Assembly: GCA_000747625.2 (NCBI GenBank) | Contig: JQDQ01000239.1 | Span: 1 to 36,784 of the forward strand | DNA length: 36,784 nucleotides | Reading direction: 5' to 3' | From: Smithella sp. SCADC | GTDB lineage: Bacteria > Desulfobacterota > Syntrophia > Syntrophales > Smithellaceae | Shown here: positions 17,830 to 25,912 of the stretch, piece by piece | Layout: each line of letters opens with the position of its first letter | Position numbering within the stretch: the stretch's first letter is position 1 | Made by a program: the position numbers and the translations under genes | The notes under the pieces: generated by a model | The model's input: only the letters and a program-made list of their open reading frames with translations | What the model was told of the DNA's origin: nothing | Databases searched by the model: none

Positions 17830-17865
17830 CCGACTCTAATTACACTGGTCTAAGAGGATTTGAGC

Positions 17866-18717
17866 ATGGTATCCGACGAAAGCACTAATGCTGTTGAGTA
17901 TATTCGTTCAGAGCTTGTCAAGACGAAGTCTACCACTTGGCGCAGAGCATTCCAAAAATTTGCTCTGGCCGCACTAGGCAGCATTCCCTGGGTTGGTGGT
18001 TTCATCGCAGCAGCCATGAGCCTCAAAACCGATGAAGCAAGTATTCGGCAGAACAATCTTCAAAATCAATGGTTAGAAGAACATACAAATAAAATGAGCC
18101 GCCTTGCTAAATCTTTCGATGAGATCACTGGCCGCTTCGATAATCTGGGCGAACAAATTTATGATCGAATACAAAGCGAAGAATATCTTGATGTGGTGAG
18201 AAAAGCATTTCGCACTTGGGATAATGCCGATACTGATGAAAAGCGTCGCCTAGTCGGAAACCTTGTAGCGAATGCTGCAGGAACGCAACTTTCTTCAGAC
18301 GACGTTTTAAGGCTCTTTATCGATTGGCTTGATAAATATCACGAGGCTCACTTCGCCGTAATCCAAGAAATTTACAAAAACCCCGGCGTCACTAGATATG
18401 ACATCTGGATGACTATCAAGGGTGAGATGGTGCGAGAAGATTCAGCCGACGCTGATCTCTACAAAATGCTCATCCGCGATCTTAGTATAGGTGGTGTCAT
18501 ACGACAGGCTCGCGATACAACTGAAGATGGTAAGTTTTTAAGAAAGCCACGTCCTCAGTATAAAAGAACTGCCTCATCGACAATGGAATCGGCTTTCGAA
18601 GATACAAAACCATATATACTTACTGAGTTAGGCGAGCAATTTGTTCATTATGCAATGACTGAATTAGTTCCCCGCGTTAATGGAGCCGAAAACCATCAAA
18701 AACAAACTTCTGTCTAG
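17866..18717 (+). CDS. Unrecognised protein with hydrophobic segment and winged-helix-like C-terminus
   Basis: I cannot assign this 283-aa protein to a named family. Visible features, in order: a glycine-rich hydrophobic stretch at 32-52 (LAALGSIPWVGGFIAAA), which could insert into a membrane; a charged helical region at 55-105 with coiled-coil character; a conserved-looking block at 110-140 (AFRTWDNADTDEKRRLVGNL); and a probable winged helix at 160-265 ending in ILTELGEQFV. The ATG at 17866 is preferred over an in-frame TTG at 17860 because AAGAGGA lies 7 nt upstream of it. It is followed 19 bp later by a second unknown gene. The location beside a defense island suggests, but does not show, an anti-phage role. 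Confidence 0.8.
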   Translation: MVSDESTNAVEYIRSELVKTKSTTWRRAFQKFALAALGSIPWVGGFIAAAMSLKTDEASIRQNNLQNQWLEEHTNKMSRLAKSFDEITGRFDNLGEQIYDRIQSEEYLDVVRKAFRTWDNADTDEKRRLVGNLVANAAGTQLSSDDVLRLFIDWLDKYHEAHFAVIQEIYKNPGVTRYDIWMTIKGEMVREDSADADLYKMLIRDLSIGGVIRQARDTTEDGKFLRKPRPQYKRTASSTMESAFEDTKPYILTELGEQFVHYAMTELVPRVNGAENHQKQTSV

Positions 18718-18736
18718 CAAAGAAAGGAGATAAGTT

Positions 18737-19726
18737 TTGCCCAATTCCCAAGAATACATCGGTTTCGTTGAATTCACAGGTAAAGGCGTACAGGAAGGTC
18801 TTCTTGATGCACGTAAGCAAGCAAAGGCGTTGATAGGATTCGATAGTTCCCTGCGCTTCTTCGTTGGTATGCAAATCCCAGAACTCCAGAAGGCCGACTA
18901 TGACATTCCTGTCCGAGTCGAAAAAGGCTCTTGGCAGGTTCTCATTCCTGAAAACATTGAGGCGTGGATCAAGTTGTGGGCAAGCACTGCAGTTCTTGCT
19001 TATTTAACATCAGCTGCAGCCAAAACAGCCCAAAATGATTTTGCCGATGTGGGACTTAAAGATATATTTCGTCGATCTCTTGAAGGGATACAGTGGTTCA
19101 TCAAAATAGGCAAGCATCTTGGAGAATTGGGAAAACGGAAGTTTGAAAAGGTCCGCTGGCGGAACAACAATACCGAAGTGGGTATACCCAATGGCGAAGG
19201 TCAGTATCTGTTTGTACCAAAAGGATTTCTGGAGTGGTTTGTTCAAGCACCAAAATCTCTTATCACAGACTTGGCAGAAGTTATCTCAACTAGCCGACAA
19301 CTCAATGTATCGCTCATCTACCCAGATCACGTTGAAACAGTGTCTGTGACACAGAATGATCGTCACGTCTTTTTCTTTAAAGAAGAATCCGAGGAAATGC
19401 TCTTTCCTGATCTGAAACATGGGCAGCATATAGCACTTGAAGGGCTTGTTACCCGAGGAAACGAAAATTCAAATTCGATTGGGTTCTTATATTGTGAGCA
19501 CATTCTTACATGCTACCCGAGCAAGGGTAGCATAGTACGGTTCAAATCAGCTCTTTTTCTTGAATGTAAAATTACAGGAACAATAACCCGTTGCGATAAA
19601 TTTGGAAATATGAGCGATCCTAGGCCCAAGATCATATTCGATGATCTTGTTCCTCTCGAAGTAGAACCTGATATGAAAGACCTGTTTGAAGAGAGCGGAC
19701 TAGACAATATGGATAGCGAAGAATGA
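18737..19726 (+). CDS. Unrecognised 329-aa protein, partner of the preceding gene
   Basis: I cannot assign this protein to a named family. The start is TTG at 18737 with AAGGAG 7 nt upstream. The N-terminal ~90 residues look like an alpha/beta domain (YIGFVEFTGKG to VRVEKGSWQVLIPENIE). A small-residue-rich helix follows (about 78-96; WASTAVLAYLTSAAAKTAQ). The C-terminal ~120 residues are mostly beta strands (SVTQNDRHVFFF, HIALEGLVTRG, SALFLECKITGTITRC), reminiscent of an OB-like barrel. The tail is acidic (DLFEESGLDNMDSEE). Tight spacing to the upstream gene implies one mRNA and a shared function. Confidence 0.8.
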   Translation: MPNSQEYIGFVEFTGKGVQEGLLDARKQAKALIGFDSSLRFFVGMQIPELQKADYDIPVRVEKGSWQVLIPENIEAWIKLWASTAVLAYLTSAAAKTAQNDFADVGLKDIFRRSLEGIQWFIKIGKHLGELGKRKFEKVRWRNNNTEVGIPNGEGQYLFVPKGFLEWFVQAPKSLITDLAEVISTSRQLNVSLIYPDHVETVSVTQNDRHVFFFKEESEEMLFPDLKHGQHIALEGLVTRGNENSNSIGFLYCEHILTCYPSKGSIVRFKSALFLECKITGTITRCDKFGNMSDPRPKIIFDDLVPLEVEPDMKDLFEESGLDNMDSEE

Positions 19727-20073
19727 TAGCGCATTTCTAGTTATGCATTGTCGGATCTTCGGGGGTTATAGGATAGCTATAAATGAATTATTTAAAGCCA
19801 TCCTCTTAATTTATTAGGAAGTAGTTATTTTGAATTATTCAATAAAATGCGAATATTTATTTGATAATAATTATGAAATTTTTCCCTTTCAAGAAAAAAG
19901 AAGTTGTTTTATTTTTAAACTTAAAATATACGAAAAAACGAAGTTCATATATTGATTGCAAAATCAAATTAATTTGTTATTATAATATCAAGTCTCTATA
20001 ATAATTTATAGAGAAGATAGAAAGTATCAGCAAACAAGCAGTAGTTCCAGATAATAACCTTTGTTTTAAGAGG
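19727..20073. other. AT-rich intergenic region
   Basis: About 350 bp, much more AT-rich than the flanks, with no convincing ORF, RNA gene or terminator. It separates the unknown operon from the transposase 5' remnant. Runs of A and T make it a plausible insertion target. Confidence 0.4.
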
Positions 20074-20244
20074 AAAAGGGGACAGATTTATTTTTTCAAG
20101 TTTTTTCTTGACAAGCAGTGATTATAGTCATAGATAATAAATATGGGTCGTATTGCAAGAATAGTCGCAGCAAAATATCCTCATCATGTCACCCAGCGAG
20201 GCAATCGTCGGCAGGACACATTCTTTTGTGTACCCACTGGATAG
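20074..20244 (+). pseudogene. 5' remnant of a REP-associated (IS200-like) transposase
   Basis: AAAAGGGGACAGATTTA (20074-20090) is the exact reverse complement of the end sequence found at 896-912 and 17594-17610. A promoter-like TTGACA (20108-20113), 17 bp, TAGATA follows. The ATG at 20143 opens a frame reading MGRIARIVAAKYPHHVTQRG, then NRRQDTFF, the classic N-terminus of RAYT/Y1 transposases. The frame stops at 20242-20244 after 33 codons and the HUH catalytic region is missing. Confidence 0.8.
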
Positions 20245-20430
20245 AAATTCGGGAGAAGTCCTTATCACAACAACAAGTAAAATTGTAGTCAAGGCTAATC
20301 CCTTTAGGATAATTACAGACAGCGCCCTATTTTCCCATTAAGCAAGTTTCTTTTTGCAGGATTATGCAACGACGAGAAAACAGCCGGCAATGTCTTGCTC
20401 AGAGTCGCCCGAAATGATATGCCTTCCTCC

Positions 20431-21234
20431 ATGGAAAAAACCATCATACAAATTTATGAAGTACAGAAGCCAAAGGAGGCTGAGGCCTTAGTAGATTTGG
20501 GAGTGGATCATATCGGGAGTGTGCTCACTGATTCGGCTCAGCTCAAAAATGTAACCATCCATAAAACAGTCCGGGCGATACAGCAGGCGGCGGCCAAAAG
20601 CGGCCTGATCCCGCTGTTTAAAGATCCGGAAATAATTTTTCAGGCGCTTGATTACTATCAGCCGGACTTTGTTCATTTCTGTGACCTGCTTTCTCCATTT
20701 CCAGGGGATCAGGCCAAAGTTGCGCGCGAATGTGACGCGCTGCTTTCTCTGCAATCGGCTGTAAAGAACCGGTTCCCGCAGATCGGGATTATGCGCTCAC
20801 TTTCCGTGCCCAAGACTGGTGTTTATCAAAGAGACGAGATTCAAAAAAATATCCTGCGTTTTGCCGAACTCTTCGCGCCGGTTTCGGATTATTTTCTTAT
20901 CGATACGCTTATCGGCAGTCCGGAGGATCAATCGCAGCAGCCTGTAGCTGGTTACGTCGGGATTACCGGTGAAATTTGTGATTGGAATATTGCCGGAGCA
21001 ATCATTAAAGCCAGTCCGATACCGGTTATTCTGGCTGGCGGTATTTCCGGCGAAAATGTTTTTGAAGCCATCACAACCTTAAAACCGGCAGGCGTGGACA
21101 GCTGCACTAAAACCAACGCTGTGGACAATCAGGGTCAACCGGTCCGCTTTAAAAAAGACATGAAAAAAGTCCGACAGCTTGTCGAGGAAGCCAGGCGAGC
21201 GGATGAATTTTTGCTGAAAAAATGTGAATGGTGA
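20431..21234 (+). CDS. TrpF-like (phosphoribosylanthranilate isomerase family) TIM-barrel protein
   Basis: This ~267-aa protein keeps the TrpF layout: an Asp in FLIDT (the position of TrpF's catalytic Asp), GITGEICDWNIA in the GGTG..FDW position, and LAGGISGENVFEAI followed by GVDS. TrpF isomerises phosphoribosylanthranilate in tryptophan synthesis, using a Cys in the first strand (KICG). Here that strand reads IIQIYE, so the Cys is absent. The protein is also longer than typical TrpF and stands alone, with no other trp gene nearby. It is probably a paralog with another substrate or activity. The start is uncertain: the frame opens at a TTG at 20395 with ATGs at 20419 and 20431, none with a good Shine-Dalgarno. 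Confidence 0.7.
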   Translation: MEKTIIQIYEVQKPKEAEALVDLGVDHIGSVLTDSAQLKNVTIHKTVRAIQQAAAKSGLIPLFKDPEIIFQALDYYQPDFVHFCDLLSPFPGDQAKVARECDALLSLQSAVKNRFPQIGIMRSLSVPKTGVYQRDEIQKNILRFAELFAPVSDYFLIDTLIGSPEDQSQQPVAGYVGITGEICDWNIAGAIIKASPIPVILAGGISGENVFEAITTLKPAGVDSCTKTNAVDNQGQPVRFKKDMKKVRQLVEEARRADEFLLKKCEW

Positions 21235-21301
21235 AGGGTGAGGGGTGAAGCGTGAAAAGTGAATGGTGAAAAGATCACTGGATACCGGCTTTCGCCGGTA
21301 T
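21226..21301. repeat. Degenerate GGTGAAG-like tract plus palindromic hairpin
   Basis: From 21226 to 21272 the sequence is a run of degenerate GTGAA(A/G)-type 7-8 bp units; the TrpF-like stop codon lies within it. It is followed by the perfect hairpin ATACCGGC-TTTC-GCCGGTAT (21282-21301), a dispersed proteobacterial intergenic repeat type (GGATNCCGGCTTTCGCCGG). The hairpin lacks a U-run, so it is not a classic terminator. Confidence 0.6.
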
Positions 21302-21408
21302 GACAGACATTAAATCACCCTCCCTCGTCCCTCCCCTCAAGGGAAGTTTTATTAGATCAAAATATTATATGCGGTGTCAGGTATAAATTAACCGCGCGCA
21401 GCAGATAG

Positions 21409-22020
21409 GTGATAGTCGTGCGTTCGAACAAGCCCCGTGATGAATACAGCCACTGCCCCCGCTGTTATCAGCGCCGGGAAATATGCATCTGCCCGATCCT
21501 GCCCACGGTAACAACGCGAACAGAAATTTTGATCCTGCGGCATATTTGGGAAGCTGAGCGCCCCAGCAACACGGGTCGTCTAGCAGCGCTGGCGATGCCG
21601 AACTCACGAATTATCCCCTGTGGGGGTGGAGCCCGCGCCGGACTTTCGCCCATTGATGATGAATTTCTGCGGGTTCCCGAAACCTGGTTGTTATGGCCTG
21701 ATGGAACCGGCACACAGTCTAATGTATCAGAGCTGAAACCACCAGCCCGCGTAGTGGTTATCGACGCAACATGGAGCCAGGCCCGGCGATTGTATAGCAG
21801 CATGCCTGTTCTGAGGACGCTGCCCCGGTTGGTTTTGCCGGCACCAATTCGATGCAGAGACCGGTTGCGGGAGCAACATCGCTCAGATGGGATGTCAACG
21901 ATTGAGGCGATAGCTGCCGCCATCGCTAAGCTCGAAGGGGTCGAAACAGCCAGGCCGCTGGAAAAACTCTACGATGAACTGGTTAGCCGAACAACCTCCT
22001 TACGATGGGGGCACGGGTAA
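21409..22020 (+). CDS. DTW-domain tRNA-uridine aminocarboxypropyltransferase
   Basis: DTW-domain enzymes (TapT/YfiP, TSR3 relatives) transfer the 3-amino-3-carboxypropyl group of SAM to uridine in tRNA. This 203-aa protein has the N-terminal cysteine cluster (C16, C19, C26, C28 in HCPRCYQRREICIC) and the family motif as DATWSQARRL (119-128; DATW in place of DTW). The C-terminal helix region (STIEAIAAAI) is also typical. The start may be GTG at 21409 or GTG at 21418; AGGTGA just upstream fits the second slightly better. It converges with thiE, 65 bp away. Confidence 0.82.
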   Translation: MIVVRSNKPRDEYSHCPRCYQRREICICPILPTVTTRTEILILRHIWEAERPSNTGRLAALAMPNSRIIPCGGGARAGLSPIDDEFLRVPETWLLWPDGTGTQSNVSELKPPARVVVIDATWSQARRLYSSMPVLRTLPRLVLPAPIRCRDRLREQHRSDGMSTIEAIAAAIAKLEGVETARPLEKLYDELVSRTTSLRWGHG

Positions 22021-22085
22021 GCGTGAAGGGTTAATAATCAATGCAGTGCGTAGCTTTAGCTGTGCTGAAAAAACGGAGATGCGAT

Positions 22086-22751
22086 TTATTTCGTCCGGTC
22101 ATGCAATAAAGCCAGATATGCGGCATGCATCCGTTGCATGGCAATCAGAGGTTCCGGCGCATCGCACACGGCCCGGATAACAGCAACATTATGAGCATAG
22201 TTCCCCAGTTGAACGATCCGTTCCGGATTCAACCCGCCGATGGCAACGATGGGGTGCCTGCTCATGGCATGAGCGGCCTTAATAGCCGCAGGGCCAAGTA
22301 CCGGATCGGCGCAGGCCTTGGAATTGGTGGCATACAGCGGCCCGAATCCGATGTAATCGACCGGCGCGTCATTGGCGGCCCTGACCTGATCCAGATTATG
22401 CGTGGAAAGCCCCAGCAACAGCTCCGGTCCGATCAACCTCCTCGCCTCGGCAGCCGGCAGGTCATCCTGCCCAAGGTGCAGACCGTCCGCACCGGACATG
22501 AGCGCGATATCGGGCCGGTCATTGACGATGAAAAGCGTGTCCGTGCCCGCGGTAATGTTCCGCAATTTATGCGCCAGGACGAGGTGTTCGCGTTCATCAT
22601 GGCCCTTATAGCGCAATTGCACGCACGGCAGACCGGCCTTGACAGCCCATTCGCATACGCGTTCATAGCCATCACGCGGCTCGGTCAATACCAGATAGAG
22701 ACCTTGCCGCAATGACAAATGAAGTTTTCCTTTGCCGGGGATCGAACTCAT
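22086..22751 (-). CDS. thiE: Thiamine-phosphate synthase
   Basis: ThiE joins the pyrimidine (HMP-PP) and thiazole phosphate halves to make thiamine phosphate. The 221-aa protein shows the TIM-barrel motifs: VQLRYK near the N-terminus, [45 protein letters not shown] and [12 protein letters not shown]. The start overlaps the thi4 stop by 4 bp (ATGA), so the pair is translationally coupled and shares the TPP riboswitch upstream of thi4. Confidence 0.95.
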   Translation of the reverse strand: MSSIPGKGKLHLSLRQGLYLVLTEPRDGYERVCEWAVKAGLPCVQLRYKGHDEREHLVLAHKLRNITAGTDTLFIVNDRPDIALMSGADGLHLGQDDLPAAEARRLIGPELLLGLSTHNLDQVRAANDAPVDYIGFGPLYATNSKACADPVLGPAAIKAAHAMSRHPIVAIGGLNPERIVQLGNYAHNVAVIRAVCDAPEPLIAMQRMHAAYLALLHDRTK

Positions 22752-23518
22752 AGGCGTGCCAGAATCTCTTGCGCGGCCTTTTGTCCCGATAGCAGCATGC
22801 CGCCGAAGACGGGACCCATGCGATACCCGCCATAAACAGCATTGGCAGCCATACCGCTGACATACAGACCGGGATAGACTTCACGGGTATTCGCAACCGT
22901 TTGTAATTCACCCTGCCCGGCCTCCATGGATTTTTCACCCACGATTCCACCGGTGCTCGTATTCAATCTGACACCCATTTTACGCACCAGTACTTCAGTC
23001 ACGTTGGCGGGATGGCCCGTGCCGTCAATGACATACCTGGCATGCAGGGTAATCGGGTCCACGTGCCACTTCAAGGTATCAACCGCGCTCCAGTTGATCA
23101 CCAGACCGGCTACGCGTTCATTCTTGATGACCACATCCTCCATGGCAATCAGGTTGAATATCTGCAAGCCCGCCCGCACAGCCTTGTGGATGAGGGTCGT
23201 TGTAACATCCACCGCGTCCAGAACATAATAGCCTGAGGCATATTCCTCGCCTTCCAGACCAAATTCATCCAACAGGTGTTTACCGGCCTCCTGAACCACG
23301 ATGGCATTGAACATCATGCCGCCGCCCCAAAGACCGCCGCCGATGGAAAGCTTGCGTTCAAACATCGCTACCCGTTTTCCGGCTTTGGCAAGATAATAAC
23401 CGGCCACCAGACCCGAAGGTCCGCCGCCGACAATGGCAACATCAAGCTCCAGACTGTTGTTAAGTTTTTTGAAATAGGTTTCGAGAATCGCGCGACTGAT
23501 CGTAACTTCGTTTAACAT
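22748..23518 (-). CDS. thi4: Thi4-type thiazole synthase, sulfide-dependent form
   Basis: Thi4 makes adenosine diphosphate thiazole from NAD, glycine and sulfur. The 256-aa protein has the Rossmann motif [10 protein letters not shown] (31-40) and the [12 protein letters not shown] signature (60-71). Yeast Thi4 donates sulfur from its own Cys and works once; in archaeal and anaerobe enzymes a His replaces it and sulfide is used catalytically. Here the position reads WHVDP (H152), predicting the catalytic, sulfide-using type, which fits an anaerobe. It starts at ATG 23518 with GGGAGGT upstream, downstream of the TPP riboswitch. Confidence 0.93.
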   Translation of the reverse strand: MLNEVTISRAILETYFKKLNNSLELDVAIVGGGPSGLVAGYYLAKAGKRVAMFERKLSIGGGLWGGGMMFNAIVVQEAGKHLLDEFGLEGEEYASGYYVLDAVDVTTTLIHKAVRAGLQIFNLIAMEDVVIKNERVAGLVINWSAVDTLKWHVDPITLHARYVIDGTGHPANVTEVLVRKMGVRLNTSTGGIVGEKSMEAGQGELQTVANTREVYPGLYVSGMAANAVYGGYRMGPVFGGMLLSGQKAAQEILARL

Positions 23519-23567
23519 ATCTACCTCCCGGTTAATTTTTATTGGGAGAACAGATAAGAATGACCAT

Positions 23568-23599
23568 AAAAAAATCCGTTTCCTTTCAGGGGAAAAGGA
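23568..23599 (-). terminator. Intrinsic terminator of the thi4 riboswitch leader
   Basis: In sense, TCCTTTTCC (23599-23591) and GGAAACGGA (23583-23575) form a 9-bp stem with one mismatch and a 7-nt loop, followed by seven Ts (23574-23568). It lies between the TPP aptamer and the thi4 start, so it is the likely expression platform: TPP binding should favour premature termination. Confidence 0.8.
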
Positions 23600-23611
23600 T
23601 AACTACACCTT

Positions 23612-23692
23612 GCCTTGTCTCCCTACACCGGCATTATCCGGATCAGGTTCAAAGGGTATAATCTCAGGCTCTTTTCGGCCACCCCTGCTATT
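23612..23692 (-). promoter_or_regulatory. TPP riboswitch (THI element)
   Basis: Read in sense, the conserved TPP aptamer landmarks appear in order: GCAGGGGTG, CTGAGATTATACCC, GAACCTGATCC, GGATAATGCC, then GTAGGGA. It lies about 95-170 nt upstream of thi4, with a terminator in between, and should shut off thi4-thiE when thiamine pyrophosphate is plentiful. Confidence 0.95.
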
Positions 23693-23848
23693 CACCAATG
23701 TGTTCTTTGATAAGAACTTCGTTTTGCGGGGGAAAGTATATGAAACGCGGAATTGTATGTCAAGAAAATATTGGCCGATGTCCAGCCAATTCAGAAATGT
23801 CCTAATATTACTTCGGCAATTAAATATATACAACGTTTCCTTCTCTAT

Positions 23849-23977
23849 CCTCCGCTGGCGGAGGTGGCCCGATAAGGAATCGGGACGGAGGTGGAAAGCA
23901 GTGTCGATTTAACTTATGAATATATAACTGCCTCAAAAATATCCACCCCCTTAATCCCCCGCCAGCGGGGGACACGC
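23849..23977 (-). repeat. Composite hairpin element, copy 1
   Basis: Bounded by CCTCCGCTGGCGGAGG (23849-23864) and CCCCCGCCAGCGGGGG (23956-23971), with an inner hairpin CCCGAT/ATCGGG (23868-23884) and inner GGAGGTGG / CCACCCCC boxes. Read on the minus strand it has the same order of parts as 28811-28925: two copies of one element in opposite orientation, 5 kb apart. The outer hairpins resemble each other in inverted orientation, as in a MITE or BIME. It lies just past the 3' end of the radical SAM gene. Confidence 0.8.
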
Positions 23978-24008
23978 AAACGCACAATGGGACTATTAAC
24001 ATGTTTAA

Positions 24009-25871
24009 TTAAGGTCTTATGATATGGATCAGCTGTTCGTTGACCGCAACTTCAAGAAATTCATAAATCTTTTTTCGGGATTTTATATTTTCCTTTTCGC
24101 AGATATGCTGAAGTGTTTCGATACCTGTAAATGAGCGAAGCAACCTGCTTAATGTGTGATCTATTGTCATTGTTTTAACAGCGCCGCCGCGATTATAAAC
24201 AACCAGATATGTTTTCTTTCTGCGATAATTATCAAGGAACTCTTCAAATGTAAGCTCGCCGACTGTCATGAGTTCATCGAAATCATATTTTAAGGAAAGA
24301 GAAATAGTTCCGGGTGATAAACAGAACACGGTTTCATCAGTAAATTTGCCCTTCCCTGCCGTAACCAGCGGCCCTGCATAAAGCGAACTGTTCAGCGCAC
24401 CGTGAATTGCTATTATATCCTCCATTACAGTGAAGAGATTTTTTTTGTTATGCCTGATGAACTGCTCTTTCACAAAAGAGATTTGCATAACGGTAATCTC
24501 CTCTTTCGTGAGTTTCAGCGGTTGTTCGCATGATGATAAATACCCTGCGAAATCTGAAAGAAAGCCAACCGGATCAATGCCGATGGTCTCCAGTGCCATG
24601 AACATCCAGCCCGTAGCGCCCCCGCGGTTGTAAAATATTTCACAGGCATTTTTCAGAGATTCGGCCCGGGCCATTTCTGCTTGAGAAAAACCCGGCGAGG
24701 AGATCAGGGTGTAAGGCGCATCTTTCAGACAGTTCAGCGAAAAGGATTCCGTCTGATCATAAAGTGCCGTCCCCGGTATAACAGCCAGTGGGAAAATATC
24801 GAGGTGGTTCGGCTGCAGACCCAGAGCATAATTCAGGCTCTCTTTGAATCCATCGGGCGTATCGCCAGGGAGCCCATAGATCAGATCCAGCCCGAAGATA
24901 GTGCCGGCCTGGTTCAGCAGAGATATCTTTTCAGCGAATTTAACGGTGTTGATTGTTCTGTTTACATTAGCGAGTACTTCGGGATGAATGCTCTGAAGCC
25001 CAACCTGGAGGCTGCAGTGAAGCCCGGCAAATAGCCCGGCGAGTTCGCTGTCGATAAACTCTGTTCGTATTTCAAAAGTATAGTGAATAAGCGGAGCCGT
25101 TTTAAGAATCATGCGTAGAATTTTTTTGGCGCGCTTAAGGTCACAATTAAAAGTCGGGTCCAGTACAAAGATCTGGTTTACTTTTTTTCCTTCGAAGAGC
25201 TCCAGTTCTTCCCGGATGCGTTCTAAAGAGATTTGCCTTACGCCTGCCACCCCCCGTGATTCAAAACAGAAACCGCATTTAAAAGGACAGCCGCGGGAGA
25301 GTTCCCACCACAGGCGGGAATAACGACAGGGATCCATTGTTCCGGAAAGATATGGCGAAGGCAGGACGTCAAGATCCATGACGGGCTGCTGATCTTTCCC
25401 CGGATTTGCTTTTGCACCTTTTAAGAAGACCCCGGGGATTTTTTTAAGTGTCTTGCCATTCAGCAGTCGGTTCATGACTTCCGTCAGGACGATCTCACCT
25501 TCACCCTTTATGACAAAGTCAAAAGGCGCGCTGTCCAGCAGGATTAGAGGAAGTGCGGTTGCCTCTACGCCGCCGGCGAAGAGTTTTATATCCGGGAATT
25601 TCTTTTTGATGAGCCGGCAGGTTTCACATACAATGTGCCTGTTCCACAGGTACGTGGAAAAACCGATCATATCCGGAATATTTCCGCATATATCCTCTGC
25701 TATAAAATCCGCAGAGTTATCGACGGTGTAATCATGAAATGACACATCAAGCTTCCGGCTTATGGATGGAACCGAGTCAAGCTGCGCTTTAAGGGATGCA
25801 GCAGCCAGAGGGACATCCTGAGGTGATTTCTCAATGTGTATTGATACAAGTTTAAGTGTTACTTTTTTCAA
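24009..25871 (-). CDS. B12-binding-type radical SAM protein (DUF4080-like C-terminus)
   Basis: This 620-aa protein has an N-terminal cobalamin-binding-like Rossmann domain (about 1-150; IGFSTYLWNRHIVCETC, LFAGGVEATA, FVIKGEGE). No DxHxxG motif is seen, so any B12 would be bound base-off. A radical SAM barrel follows, with C195, C199 and C202 in RGCPFKCGFC, and then a long C-terminal region. Such proteins perform difficult methylations or rearrangements; the substrate is unknown. The start is TTG at 25871 with GGAGG 7 nt upstream. It lies 41 bp downstream of the ubiA-family gene in the same direction, suggesting an operon and possibly a lipid or quinone-like substrate. Confidence 0.85.
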   Translation of the reverse strand: MKKVTLKLVSIHIEKSPQDVPLAAASLKAQLDSVPSISRKLDVSFHDYTVDNSADFIAEDICGNIPDMIGFSTYLWNRHIVCETCRLIKKKFPDIKLFAGGVEATALPLILLDSAPFDFVIKGEGEIVLTEVMNRLLNGKTLKKIPGVFLKGAKANPGKDQQPVMDLDVLPSPYLSGTMDPCRYSRLWWELSRGCPFKCGFCFESRGVAGVRQISLERIREELELFEGKKVNQIFVLDPTFNCDLKRAKKILRMILKTAPLIHYTFEIRTEFIDSELAGLFAGLHCSLQVGLQSIHPEVLANVNRTINTVKFAEKISLLNQAGTIFGLDLIYGLPGDTPDGFKESLNYALGLQPNHLDIFPLAVIPGTALYDQTESFSLNCLKDAPYTLISSPGFSQAEMARAESLKNACEIFYNRGGATGWMFMALETIGIDPVGFLSDFAGYLSSCEQPLKLTKEEITVMQISFVKEQFIRHNKKNLFTVMEDIIAIHGALNSSLYAGPLVTAGKGKFTDETVFCLSPGTISLSLKYDFDELMTVGELTFEEFLDNYRRKKTYLVVYNRGGAVKTMTIDHTLSRLLRSFTGIETLQHICEKENIKSRKKIYEFLEVAVNEQLIHIIRP

Positions 25872-25912
25872 AAATCAGCCTCCGGCAAATATTTCATCCG
25901 ATCTATTTTCTA

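Noticed and set aside
20395-20430. TTG at 20395 as the start of the TrpF-like gene
   Set aside because: The extra N-terminal residues (LRVARND) look like translated repeat DNA and the TrpF homology begins after the ATG at 20431.
21282-21301. Hairpin ATACCGGC/GCCGGTAT as a terminator for the TrpF-like gene
   Set aside because: No T-run follows on either strand; it matches a dispersed intergenic repeat type instead.
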